Shown: positions 6,660 to 14,967 of the stretch, piece by piece
Layout: each line of letters starts with the position of its first letter
How positions within the stretch are numbered: position 1 is the stretch's first letter
NCBI GenBank assembly: GCA_035468985.1
Contig: DATISF010000045.1
Location: 10,035-74,034 of the forward strand
Length of the DNA stretch: 64,000 bases
Direction: 5' to 3'
Origin: DASVHS01 sp035468985
GTDB lineage: Bacteria; Acidobacteriota; Thermoanaerobaculia; Gp7-AA8
Translations under genes and position numbers: made by a program
Notes under the pieces: model-generated
Databases searched by the model: none
Told to the model about the DNA's origin: nothing
What the model saw: the letters and a program-made list of their open reading frames with translations, nothing else

Positions 6660-8267
6660 ATGGAGCCGCTGGAAACACACCTCGACACCTCTTCATCGGA
6701 GTTCAAGCAGAACCGCGATCACCTGCAGTCGCTCGTCGACGAGCTGAATGCCAGGCTCGCCGCGGCGCGCCTGGGAGGCGGGGAGAAGTACATTGCCCGG
6801 CACCGGCAGCAGGGGAAGGTTCCCGTTCGCGATCGTCTCGCCGCGCTGCTCGATCCGAACACCCCGTTTCTCGAGCTGTCGCCGCTCGCCGCGAACGGCA
6901 TGTACGACGATGAAGCGCCGGCAGCGGGGATCATCACCGGCATCGGCCGCATTCAGCAGCGGGAGTGCCTGATCATCGCCAACGACGCGACCGTCAAGGG
7001 CGGGACGTATCTGCCGATGACGGTGAAGAAGCATCTCCGCGCCCAGGAGATCGCGCTGCAGAACACTCTGCCATGCGTCTACCTCGTCGATTCCGGCGGT
7101 GCGTTTCTTCCGTTGCAGGCCGACGTCTTTCCCGATCGTGAGCACTTCGGGCGGATCTTCTACAACCAGGCCGTGATGTCGGCCGCGGAGATCCCGCAGA
7201 TCTCAGCCGTGATGGGCTCCTGCACGGCCGGCGGAGCGTACGTTCCGGCGATGTCCGACGAAGCCGTCATCGTCAAAGGCACCGGCACCATCTTCCTCGG
7301 CGGTCCGCCATTGGTGCGCGCGGCGACCGGCGAAGAAGTCACGGCCGAGGAGCTCGGCGGCGCGGATGTGCATACGAGGATCAGCGGAGTCGCCGATCAT
7401 TTCGCGGAAGACGATTACGACGCGCTGGCGATCGTGCGCAACATCGTCGAGAACCTGAGGCTCGACAAGCATGAGCCCGAAACGCGCGTCGAGCCCGAGG
7501 ACCCGCTGTTCGATCCGAAAGAGTTGTACGGCGTGATCCAGCGGGATCTCCGCCGCCCGTACGACGTGCGGGAAGTTATCGCGCGGATCGTCGACGGATC
7601 GAAGTTCCAGGAGTTCAAGGAGCGTTACGGAACCACGCTCGTCACGGGGTTCGCGCGGATCTTCGGATACAAGGTCGGCATTCTTGCGAACAGTGGAGTG
7701 CTGTTCTCCGAGTCCGCGCTCAAGGCGACGCACTTCATCGAGCTGTGCAATCAGCGCAGGATCCCGCTGATCTTCCTCCAGAACATCACCGGATTCATGG
7801 TCGGCAAACAGTACGAACGGGGTGGAATCGCGAAGGACGGCGCGAAGATGGTTCACGCGGTCGCCAATGCGACCGTCCCGAAGTTCACCGTGATCATCGG
7901 GGGCTCCTTCGGCGCGGGAAACTACGGCATGTGCGGCCGCGCCTATGCGCCGCGATTCCTCTGGATGTGGCCGAACGCGCGCATCTCGGTGATGGGCGGC
8001 GAGCAGGCTGCCGGCGTTCTGACCACTGTGAAGCGCGAGCAGCTGGCCCGTGAAGGGAAAGACTTGTCGCGGCAGGAGGAGCGTGCCATCGCCGATCCTG
8101 TTTTGCAGAAGTACGAAGAAGAGGGGAGTCCGTACTACAGCACTTCACGGCTCTGGGACGACGGAGTGATCGATCCGGCGGAGACGAGGACGTATTTGGG
8201 ACTGGGTCTGTCCATCGCTTACAACGCGCCGATCCGGGAGTCGCGGTTTGGGGTGTTCAGAATGTGA
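6660..8267 (+). CDS. mccB: Methylcrotonyl-CoA carboxylase beta subunit (carboxyltransferase)
   Basis: Biotin-dependent carboxyltransferase of 535 residues, the normal family length. It moves the carboxyl group from carboxybiotin to 3-methylcrotonyl-CoA in leucine breakdown. It shows the MCC-type stretch F-L-E-L-S-P-L-A-A-N-G-M-Y, then A-N-D-A-T-V-K-G-G-T-Y, Y-L-V-D-S-G-G-A-F, M-G-S-C-T-A-G-G-A-Y-V-P-A-M-S-D and I-F-L-G-G-P-P-L-V, and in the C-terminal half G-A-G-N-Y-G-M-C-G-R-A. The biotin carboxylase/carrier subunit is not nearby, so it must be encoded elsewhere. Propionyl-CoA carboxylase beta is an alternative, but the motif set fits MCC better. Confidence 0.92.
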   Translation: MEPLETHLDTSSSEFKQNRDHLQSLVDELNARLAAARLGGGEKYIARHRQQGKVPVRDRLAALLDPNTPFLELSPLAANGMYDDEAPAAGIITGIGRIQQRECLIIANDATVKGGTYLPMTVKKHLRAQEIALQNTLPCVYLVDSGGAFLPLQADVFPDREHFGRIFYNQAVMSAAEIPQISAVMGSCTAGGAYVPAMSDEAVIVKGTGTIFLGGPPLVRAATGEEVTAEELGGADVHTRISGVADHFAEDDYDALAIVRNIVENLRLDKHEPETRVEPEDPLFDPKELYGVIQRDLRRPYDVREVIARIVDGSKFQEFKERYGTTLVTGFARIFGYKVGILANSGVLFSESALKATHFIELCNQRRIPLIFLQNITGFMVGKQYERGGIAKDGAKMVHAVANATVPKFTVIIGGSFGAGNYGMCGRAYAPRFLWMWPNARISVMGGEQAAGVLTTVKREQLAREGKDLSRQEERAIADPVLQKYEEEGSPYYSTSRLWDDGVIDPAETRTYLGLGLSIAYNAPIRESRFGVFRM

Positions 8268-8352
8268 GGACTCGAGGACGCGGGGACACGAGGACTCGGG
8301 GTGTTCGAAGCCGCACCGCGTATCCTGGCGTCCCCGAGTCCGCGTATCCATC
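8268..8352. repeat. Octamer-type low-complexity repeat with perfect hairpin
   Basis: The gap is filled by GAGGACxCG-type units. GGACTCGGGG (8292-8301) and CCCCGAGTCC (8332-8341) form perfect 10-bp arms around a 30-base loop. A similar block of AGGACACC/AGGACACG octamers fills the nuoJ-nuoH gap at 53250-53334. It may end transcription of the carboxylase gene, although no T-run follows. Confidence 0.7.
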
Positions 8353-8958
8353 ATGATCAGCTGGTTCCTCATCGACCTCGGCAACACGGTCATCAAGCTC
8401 GCGTACGAGCGGGTGATCGAGAGCATTTGCCGGGAAGCGAGCGTCGACCGCGACGAGCTGCTCGACATCTTCGAGATGGCCGGCGGCTACCGTGACATGG
8501 AGCGCGGCGCCACGACGTTCTGGCAGTTTCACGAATTTCTCGGTGAGCGCGCCGGCTATCGCGGCACGGTCCGCGATCTCCACGAGATCTGGGCGAACTT
8601 CTTCGACGGTCCGACGCCCGGCATCGAGGATCTCCTCGCGCGCATCCGCCAGAAGTACCGCATCGCGTTCCTCTCCAACTCAAATGAGGTGCATGCGGAG
8701 GTGATCCCGAAGCAGTTCGCGGGTCTCTTCGAGCGCGACGACCGGTTCATCTTCTCGTACCGGTTCAAAGTGGCGAAACCCGATCCGGAGATGTTTCATC
8801 GGGCGCTGGAGACGATCGGCGCGCAGGCGAGCGATGTGGTGTTCATCGACGATCTGATCGAGAACGTGATTGCCGCCCGCGGAATCGGGATCCGCTCGTT
8901 TCAGTGCACCGATGCGCAGGCGCTGCTGAAGCAACTTCAGGGCGAGGGACTGCTATAG
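8353..8958 (+). CDS. HAD superfamily hydrolase
   Basis: A 201-residue haloacid-dehalogenase-like hydrolase. The catalytic motif I is unusual: F-L-I-D-L-G-N-T-V-I, with a single clear aspartate at residue 7 and glycine where many members have the second Asp (D-x-D). Motif II is F-L-S-N-S-N, motif III lysine lies in F-K-V-A-K-P-D-P-E-M, and motif IV is V-F-I-D-D-L. The D-x-G-N-T pattern is typical of the epoxide-hydrolase/phosphatase-like subgroup (YihX type). Substrate unknown. The start ATG lies directly after the repeat at 8268-8352. The end overlaps the convergent gene by 6 bp. Confidence 0.82.
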   Translation: MISWFLIDLGNTVIKLAYERVIESICREASVDRDELLDIFEMAGGYRDMERGATTFWQFHEFLGERAGYRGTVRDLHEIWANFFDGPTPGIEDLLARIRQKYRIAFLSNSNEVHAEVIPKQFAGLFERDDRFIFSYRFKVAKPDPEMFHRALETIGAQASDVVFIDDLIENVIAARGIGIRSFQCTDAQALLKQLQGEGLL

Positions 8959-10005
8959 CCCGTTGACGCTGTGGGTCATGGCGTCGTTGCCGTACCACGC
9001 CTTGTGGAACTGCATGAGCGCGTCGCGATCCCCCACTCCGCTGTCCGGCGCCTTCGCACCATCCTCGGGGCGGAAGAGCCGGGGGAATGTGTAGAGCACG
9101 TAGTCGAAGTTCCTCTTCGCGTACTCGTCGCCGACCTGACGGAAGGTGTCGCCGTCGATCGAGAACTTCGTCGTTCCCTTGTACGAGAGCTCGACTCGCG
9201 AGTAGCGCTTCGTTCGCATCTTCTTCGCGAACTCGAGCAGTGCCGTTTGCACGTCGAGCGGCGTCTGATGGAAGCTGAGCTGCCGCAGGTCGTAGACGAT
9301 GACTCCGGGAACGACCCAGTACTGGTAGTGGGCCGACACTTCCATTCCGTTGAACGCCACACTCTGCTTCAGGACGTCGTTCATCGGTTTCTGAAGAAAG
9401 AGAAGGTTCGCCGAGTATCCGATCAGCGCGGCGATCAGCGGCGTGCCCACCAGGACGAGCTTCTTGTTGCGCAGCGTGGGAATCGGAACATGCACGCGCT
9501 CCATCCGTAGCTGCCGTTTGAGAAAGCTCAGAAAGGAGGTCTTCCTGGGCTGCTTCGATGACGATGGCGGCTCGACAGGAATCGCGTAGTAAACGATCGA
9601 AAGCAGAAGGCCGGAGGCAATCGACAGCAGTCCGACCGGACGGAAGATCAGCAGGGCGCCCAGGCCGAAGAGATAGGCGACCCAGCTCGCGTAGTTGATG
9701 CGCGAGCGCAGGCGTTGCGCACGCTCGCGGAAGTAATCTTCGTTCAGAATCTCGCCGCAGTGTTTGCAGCGCACCGAATTCGTGGAAACCGTTCCTTCGC
9801 AGAACTGGCAGTGTGCAGACTGCTGATCGCCCGAACGCCGTTTCTGTCCGGCGAAATCTTCGGCGCGGCGTTTCGGAGCAAGCGGTGCGGCGGCCAGGAC
9901 GGCCTGCGCCGCGGGCTGCTCGGTCGCCTTCAACAGAATGAGGCCGCAACTGCTGCAAACGGCCGCGTTTTGCTCATTGCTGGATTTGCATTCGGGGCAG
10001 CGCAT
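8953..10005 (-). CDS. Membrane protein with two N-terminal zinc ribbons, unknown function
   Basis: A 350-residue protein. The N terminus holds two double-CxxC zinc ribbons: C3/C6 with C17/C20, and C66/C69 with C80/C83. Hydrophobic segments follow at about 104-121, 123-142 and 178-200. The C-terminal domain of about 140 residues is soluble and, by the orientation of the helices, possibly extracytoplasmic; it contains no catalytic motif I recognise. Zinc-ribbon membrane proteins of this layout are common hypothetical proteins in environmental genomes. Apparently monocistronic. Confidence 0.65.
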   Translation of the reverse strand: MRCPECKSSNEQNAAVCSSCGLILLKATEQPAAQAVLAAAPLAPKRRAEDFAGQKRRSGDQQSAHCQFCEGTVSTNSVRCKHCGEILNEDYFRERAQRLRSRINYASWVAYLFGLGALLIFRPVGLLSIASGLLLSIVYYAIPVEPPSSSKQPRKTSFLSFLKRQLRMERVHVPIPTLRNKKLVLVGTPLIAALIGYSANLLFLQKPMNDVLKQSVAFNGMEVSAHYQYWVVPGVIVYDLRQLSFHQTPLDVQTALLEFAKKMRTKRYSRVELSYKGTTKFSIDGDTFRQVGDEYAKRNFDYVLYTFPRLFRPEDGAKAPDSGVGDRDALMQFHKAWYGNDAMTHSVNGL

Positions 10006-10057
10006 GGCGCTGGAGAATTCTGCAAACCGGCGGCCATGATTCAGGCGTCGCTAACTC

Positions 10058-10912
10058 CTACCGTTTGATCGGTTTCCCCCAGCGCCGCTCGATGTTGAAC
10101 CCCAGCCGCAGGTCGCCGCTCCGGAACGGCGCTCCGTTATAGGTGGATGTGACGTACTGATCCGTGGTCATCCCGTTGCTGTTCGTCAACAAGATCTCGA
10201 AAAGGTGGCCGCCGATGGCGTGTTTGATCCCGACCGCCCAGCCGAGCTCGGCCTTGAGATCCTGTGGAAGATCGCGATTCGGCGGAATGACCTCGGCCAC
10301 GATTCCGTAGCCCGAGCCGATCTCGAGTACCGCTCCCGCCGGGACGTTGAACGCGTTCTTGAACAATGCGGCCGAGGTTTCGCCGCTCGACGCGCGTCCG
10401 GCCTTGGTGATGTAGGTCGGCATGATGTAGAGGTCGAACCGGCTTCCGAACTGGTGCGAGACGATGGCCTGCGCGTAGGCCGAGACGCGGTCGTCGAGCT
10501 GCTGCTCGGTGCGGAAGTCGCCGCCGATGCGAATGGCGGAGGAGAAAGGGATGCGCCGCGCCTGCTGCGTGATCACGTACTTCGCGGCCAGATCGTACGT
10601 GTCGAGCACGTTGCTCCGCAGCAGCGACACTTCGAAGTCGCGGAAGGGAACGTACGACAGTCCGATGCCGACGTTCGCGCCATTGTCGAGACCGAACAAC
10701 GATCGGAACGCCTGGCCCTGGTCGATGGACTGGTTGAAACGATGGCTGAACCGCACCTCCCATGTCCCTTTGTCCGGGATGTGTGACGAGGGGAGCGTCA
10801 GCAGGATGTCGCCGACCGGAATCGGAGCGACGGGTGCGTAGGGATTCGGAGCCTGCGCGAACGCGCTTCCCGCGACCAGCAGCCATCCGGCCGCAAATAG
10901 ACGTTTAATCAT
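10058..10912 (-). CDS. Predicted outer-membrane beta-barrel protein (DUF5777-like)
   Basis: A 284-residue exported protein: a signal peptide covers about residues 1-19 (K-R-L-F-A-A-G-W-L-L-V-A-G-S-A-F-A then Q). The remainder alternates polar and hydrophobic residues in beta-strand pattern, ending with R-L-G-F-N-I-E-R-R-W, which fits a small beta-barrel. It resembles DUF5777-type proteins. Its start overlaps the stop of the upstream haem lipoprotein gene (10905-11336), so the two are co-translated and may work together at the cell envelope. Function unknown. Confidence 0.65.
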   Translation of the reverse strand: MIKRLFAAGWLLVAGSAFAQAPNPYAPVAPIPVGDILLTLPSSHIPDKGTWEVRFSHRFNQSIDQGQAFRSLFGLDNGANVGIGLSYVPFRDFEVSLLRSNVLDTYDLAAKYVITQQARRIPFSSAIRIGGDFRTEQQLDDRVSAYAQAIVSHQFGSRFDLYIMPTYITKAGRASSGETSAALFKNAFNVPAGAVLEIGSGYGIVAEVIPPNRDLPQDLKAELGWAVGIKHAIGGHLFEILLTNSNGMTTDQYVTSTYNGAPFRSGDLRLGFNIERRWGKPIKR

Positions 10913-11336
10913 TCGGGGCTCCCCTCCGGATCCAGTCGCGGACCAGCGAGATTTGCGCGTCGCTCAAATACGGACCGCCCTGGGGCATCCGGTCGCCCGT
11001 GATGCCGGCGCCGGTGATCTTCCGGTACAGATACGAGTTCGCGGGATCGCCGGGATGGATGCGCGAGAGCGACGGCATCTCGACCGAGGAAACGTTGACG
11101 ATCATCGCGTACGCCCGATCCGGTTCCAGGATCATGTTCTGTTGCGGAGCGATCCTTCCGTGGCATCCCACCGCCGCGCACGTCGGAAGGATCTCGGTCT
11201 TGACGCGCGTGAACGTCGCCGTGGGATCGGGTGGCGGCCCGCCGGCGCCGGGGTCCGTGGGGAGCTCGCTGAGCTTGCCACATGAGGCCAGGAGCGCGAA
11301 AAGGGAAAGAAGGACAAGAGCTAATCGGAGCCGCAT
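10905..11336 (-). CDS. Lipoprotein with CX4CH haem-binding motif
   Basis: A 143-residue lipoprotein: lipobox L-L-A-S-C at the end of a hydrophobic leader, so it is probably anchored in the envelope. It has one haem motif of the long type, C-A-A-V-G-C-H (four residues between cysteines), followed by a domain ending in D-R-M-P-Q-G-G and L-V-R-D-W-I-R-R-G-A, the pattern of c-type cytochrome domains in which the methionine of R-M-P is the distal ligand. It is translationally coupled to the beta-barrel gene downstream. ATG 11336 begins the lipoprotein leader. Confidence 0.8.
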   Translation of the reverse strand: MRLRLALVLLSLFALLASCGKLSELPTDPGAGGPPPDPTATFTRVKTEILPTCAAVGCHGRIAPQQNMILEPDRAYAMIVNVSSVEMPSLSRIHPGDPANSYLYRKITGAGITGDRMPQGGPYLSDAQISLVRDWIRRGAPND

Positions 11337-11507
11337 GCGGGAGTTAGAGTAGCACAAGCGAAATCTTGCAGAAGCCTCTCGCGCCCCAACGTGCCATAAT
11401 GACGGCGCACGCGGCAATTCTGCAGCCCCGGGTCCCTTGAAGGAAGATCGCGTTCCGCGTGGCGGTTCCATTCGCATAGCTTCGTAATACTTGAGACCAA
11501 CGCCGGT

Positions 11508-13439
11508 ATGCAGACGTTGACACTGCTTCATTCGGAAAGTTTTCCGATCAGTCGCTACGTAGACGCGCTGACCAGCGAGTCGATCGCCGCCAAACCCTTC
11601 GAGAATCTCGAGTCCGTCCGTCCGGACGGTTCCTCGCTGCGCGTCGTCCTGCTCGATTCGGCCATTACATCCAGTGCAACGAGAGCCACGTCGCTCGACA
11701 GCCGGACCGCCGTCGTTGGCGTCGGACTCGCCGAGCAGCCGAAATGGCTGACCGACGAGAGCGTGTATCTGCACCTTCCTGCGAATCCTCCGACGAGCCT
11801 GCTCCTGCATTCGGTCAAGCGAGCGTATCAGTTCCTGTATCAGAAATTGCGCGCCGATCAGCTCGAGCGCCAGCTCAGCGAGCGGACGCGCGAGCTGCAG
11901 GAAGTGAGCGAGGTCGGCATCGCCCTGTCGACCGTTCGCGATCACGCGGTCCTTCTGACGATGATTCTGTCGAAGGCGCGGGAGCTTTCGCGGGCCGACG
12001 CCGGGTCGCTGTATCTCCTCGACGAGATTCCCGGACATGGCAAGGTCCTTCGCTGGAAGCTGGCGCAGAACGACTCCATCGGCGTGGACTTCGAGGAAAA
12101 AGTCCTTTCCATCACTCGCAAAAGCCTGGCCGGATATGTGGCCATGACCGGCGAGACGCTGGTCATCGACGACGCCTACAACCTGCCGGCCGACGCCGAA
12201 TACACGATCAACCGCTCGTTCGACGAAGAGAACTGCTATCTCACGAAGTCGCTGCTCGTCTTCCCGATGACGAATCACGTCGGCGACATCATCGGCGTGT
12301 TGCAGCTGATCAACCGCAAGCGCGTCGGCGCGCCGGCGAAGCTGACCGCGCAGACCGTGCCGGCCGAAGTGATTCCGTTCGACCAGGAGACCGTCGAGAT
12401 CATGCGGTCGCTGTCCGGACAGGCCGCGGTCGCCGTCGAGAACAACCTGCTTTACGAATCGATCGAGCGTCTGTTCGAGGGATTCGTCACCGCAGCAGTC
12501 ACCGCGATCGAGCAACGCGATCCCACGACCTCCGGTCATTCGTTCCGTGTCGCCGACCTCACCATCGAGCTGGCCAGGGTCATCGATCGCCTCGCGCACG
12601 GAAACTACCGCGACGTTCACTTCACGCTCGATCAGTTCAAGGAGCTCCGCTACGCGTCGCTCCTCCACGACTTCGGCAAGGTCGGCGTGCGCGAGCAGGT
12701 CCTGGTCAAGGAGAAGAAGCTCTACCCGATGCAGATGGCGACGATTCGGGGCCGCTTCGAGTTCGTGATGAAGTCGGTCGAAGCGGAGACGGCGAAGCGG
12801 AAAGTCGAGTATCTCCTTCAGCACGGCCGCGATGGCTACGACGAGTTCGGCACGCGGCTCGACGCGGAGATGGAAGAGCGGCTGGCGCGCCTGAAGAAGG
12901 ACTTCTCGGTGATCGCGCAGTCGAACGAGCCCACGGTCCTCCCGGAAGGCGAGTTCCAGTATCTGCAGGACCTGGCCACGCGCCGCTTCGACGACATCGA
13001 GGGGGAGAAACGCTTTCTTCTCGAACCGGAGGAAGTGAGAATCCTCTCGATCCGTAAGGGCAATCTCGATTCGGGCGAGCGAGGCGAGATCGAAAGCCAC
13101 GTCACCCACACGTTCAACTTCCTCCAGAAGATTCCCTGGACCAGGGATCTCATCAGCATTCCCGACATCGCCTACGCGCATCACGAAAAACTGAACGGCC
13201 GCGGATACCCGCGCAAGCTCACCGCCGCCGACATCCCGCTGCAGTCGCGGATGATGACCGTCTCCGACATCTACGATGCGCTGACCGCGAGCGACCGCCC
13301 GTACAAGCGCGCCGTCACCACCGAGCGCGCGCTCGACATCCTGAAGATGGAAGTGGGCGACGGTCTCCTCGACGCCTCGCTCGTCGACACCTTCATCGAA
13401 GCGAAGGTGTTTGAGAGGGCGGGAGTGGTGAGGATCTAG
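11508..13439 (+). CDS. GAF/HD-GYP cyclic di-GMP phosphodiesterase
   Basis: A 643-residue cytoplasmic signalling protein. Residues 1-100 resemble a degenerate receiver-like domain, about 105-130 a coiled coil, and about 130-310 a GAF sensor domain. The HD-GYP domain begins near 330 with G-H-S, has the H-D pair at about 388-389 (L-L-H-D-F-G-K-V-G) and the HHE...GRGYP signature around 557-567. HD-GYP enzymes degrade cyclic di-GMP. The distance from HD to the GYP motif is about 170 residues, far above the usual about 60, so about 110 extra residues are inserted inside the catalytic domain. The 171-bp leader region shows no clear promoter. A dispersed repeat follows the stop codon. Confidence 0.9.
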   Translation: MQTLTLLHSESFPISRYVDALTSESIAAKPFENLESVRPDGSSLRVVLLDSAITSSATRATSLDSRTAVVGVGLAEQPKWLTDESVYLHLPANPPTSLLLHSVKRAYQFLYQKLRADQLERQLSERTRELQEVSEVGIALSTVRDHAVLLTMILSKARELSRADAGSLYLLDEIPGHGKVLRWKLAQNDSIGVDFEEKVLSITRKSLAGYVAMTGETLVIDDAYNLPADAEYTINRSFDEENCYLTKSLLVFPMTNHVGDIIGVLQLINRKRVGAPAKLTAQTVPAEVIPFDQETVEIMRSLSGQAAVAVENNLLYESIERLFEGFVTAAVTAIEQRDPTTSGHSFRVADLTIELARVIDRLAHGNYRDVHFTLDQFKELRYASLLHDFGKVGVREQVLVKEKKLYPMQMATIRGRFEFVMKSVEAETAKRKVEYLLQHGRDGYDEFGTRLDAEMEERLARLKKDFSVIAQSNEPTVLPEGEFQYLQDLATRRFDDIEGEKRFLLEPEEVRILSIRKGNLDSGERGEIESHVTHTFNFLQKIPWTRDLISIPDIAYAHHEKLNGRGYPRKLTAADIPLQSRMMTVSDIYDALTASDRPYKRAVTTERALDILKMEVGDGLLDASLVDTFIEAKVFERAGVVRI

Positions 13440-13442
13440 GCA

Positions 13443-13570
13443 GAACCTCTGCGCAAGTCGTTGTTCACGTCATCCTGAGCCGCGAAGACGGCGAAGGATC
13501 TCGAAATCGCAGGCGTTTTCGCATCCTGAGATCCTTCGTCGCGCTTCGCCGACTCAGGATGACGAGGTTC
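13443..13570. repeat. Dispersed hairpin repeat, single copy with 7-bp terminal inverted repeats
   Basis: Bounded by GAACCTC (13443-13449) and GAGGTTC (13564-13570). Inside is the same CATCCTGAG...CTCAGGATG hairpin as in the 2307-2410 copy and the 63459-64000 array; the left flank is nearly identical to that of the 2.3-kb copy. It starts four bases after the HD-GYP stop codon and ends inside the 3' end of the convergent gene. Confidence 0.87.
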
Positions 13571-14132
13571 CCTGATATGGAGTTCGAGCAGCGAGCCCCG
13601 AACCCCGAACCCCGAGCTCCTCGAGCAACGCCGCACAAACGTTCCGCCTGGATTCCAGCCTCTCCTCCAGCAGCGGCCTCGCCTTCACCGGCACCCACTC
13701 CGGCACCCACGAATCCGCGAGCGCCTCGCGCACGACGTCGAGAACGGTGTGACCCTCACGGCGGCCGGCGGCGAAGCGCTGGGCAAGACCGTGAACGCCG
13801 CTACGATCGATGAGAATCGCCGCGGCCACACTCCGCTCGACGTCGGTCGACGGTGTATCGAGTCTGCGAATGGAGGCGGCGGCGCGGCGCAGTTCCTCCT
13901 CGCTCAGGCCGGGAACGGCGAGGAGCGTCCGCGACAGATTTCCGACCTTGTCGAGCCAGCGGGCCAGGGCGTGGAAGAGAAGGAGGAGCTCGAGGTCGCG
14001 ATCGTCTCGACCGTGAATGACCCGGGCGATGCGGGCGATGCGCTCGACGTCCTCGACGCGAGAGACCCCGTCGAGGTCCTGGAAGAGCGGCTTCAAAAAA
14101 GATTCGAGCCGTGAACGGAGTTCGTCGTCCAC
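13554..14132 (-). CDS. Hypothetical helical protein (HD-domain-like)
   Basis: A 192-residue soluble, mostly helical protein. The pattern H-G-R-D-D...L-L-L-F-H-A-L-A-R-W-L-D-K-V-G could be a degenerate HD fold, but I see no full metal-binding set, so no function is given. The last about 20 residues are encoded by the heptamer repeat at 13581-13620 and the tail of the hairpin repeat at 13443-13570, so the natural C terminus has been replaced by repeat-derived sequence. Confidence 0.55.
   Translation of the reverse strand: MDDELRSRLESFLKPLFQDLDGVSRVEDVERIARIARVIHGRDDRDLELLLLFHALARWLDKVGNLSRTLLAVPGLSEEELRRAAASIRRLDTPSTDVERSVAAAILIDRSGVHGLAQRFAAGRREGHTVLDVVREALADSWVPEWVPVKARPLLEERLESRRNVCAALLEELGVRGSGLAARTPYQGTSSS
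13581..13620. repeat. Heptamer tandem repeat (CCCCGAA family), inside a gene
   Basis: AGTTCGAGCAGCGAG followed by CCCCGAA units, ending in CCCCGAGCTCC. It is the same family as 4191-4253 and 60217-60289, here lying inside the 3' end of the gene at 13554-14132 and directly next to the hairpin repeat. Confidence 0.7.
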
Positions 14133-14163
14133 GGCTCGCGACTATAGACCAGGGGCTGACGGA

Positions 14164-14826
14164 TTACGCGGTGAGGAAGAACTCCTGGACCGCCGCCCGC
14201 CAGTCGAGGACCAGCGACAGCACGTCATCGGCAATCACGCCGCCGTCCTGCGCGAACGCTCCGGCGGGGGCGGGAACCAGAGCATGCAGCCGGGCCACCG
14301 CTTCTTCCATCCAGCGCCGGGCGGTTGCGCCGCTGAGCAGGTTGCGGAAGTTCGTCTTCGCGTCGGGCGAATGCACTTCGATGAGCCATCCGTCGCCGTA
14401 CGGATCCTCGCGGGTCATTCCGGGCGACTGCAGCGCGGCCTCGTTGATCTCGACGACCGTTCCTTCGATCGGCGAAACCAGATCGATCTTCCGGTCTCCA
14501 TCGCGGAACGAGAAGATCTTCTGGCCCTGCCGGACCCACTGCCCGCGGGTCGGAAGCTCAATCTTCTTGGCCATGCCGACGAGCTTCGCCGCGAAGTCAT
14601 CGATGCCCACCCGCACGAGCTCTGCGGTCTCGCTGGCAGCCCATGTGTGTCCGGGATGGAAGCGCACGTTGTCCGGCACGGTGAAGCCGCCTGCAATCGG
14701 CGGAACGAGGCGAGGCCGCTCCGGGGGAGCGGCCACCTCTTCGATGAATGTCGGGTTGCGGCGGAGGAGGATGTGGTCGAGAAGCACGAACACTGCGAAG
14801 GTCAGGATGATGAAGAGTGCGATCAT
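14164..14826 (-). CDS. Membrane-anchored GcvH-like lipoyl-carrier protein
   Basis: A 220-residue protein with one N-terminal helix (about residues 2-20) followed by R-R, which places the rest in the cytoplasm. The central part (about 50-150) is a glycine-cleavage H-protein-like fold: H-T-W-A, V-R-V-G-I-D-D-F-A, and the lipoyl site region D-G-D-R-K-I-D-L-V-S-P-I-E-G with K113 in the attachment position. Canonical GcvH is about 130 residues and soluble, and there are no glycine-cleavage genes here; the neighbours are redox and regulatory genes. A role as a lipoate-based redox or carrier protein in that system is inference. It lies 141 bp downstream of the archaemetzincin gene. Confidence 0.8.
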   Translation of the reverse strand: MIALFIILTFAVFVLLDHILLRRNPTFIEEVAAPPERPRLVPPIAGGFTVPDNVRFHPGHTWAASETAELVRVGIDDFAAKLVGMAKKIELPTRGQWVRQGQKIFSFRDGDRKIDLVSPIEGTVVEINEAALQSPGMTREDPYGDGWLIEVHSPDAKTNFRNLLSGATARRWMEEAVARLHALVPAPAGAFAQDGGVIADDVLSLVLDWRAAVQEFFLTA

Positions 14827-14967
14827 TTTCGTTTCTCCTTTTTCGGTCTTTTCTTTCGTTCTCTGCCCGACCTATTTCGCAATCGAGGTGCCTCACCTCG
14901 CCATGAGGTCAACTTGTTGATTTCATTGAGTCGATGATTTTTTCGACGCAGGTGAGGGCGGTGAAAA

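Noticed and set aside
10905..13184. Very long minus-strand open frame (759 codons)
   Set aside because: Only its 3' 143 codons are a real gene (haem lipoprotein); the rest is the shadow of the HD-GYP gene, with arginine/leucine-rich composition and no domain.
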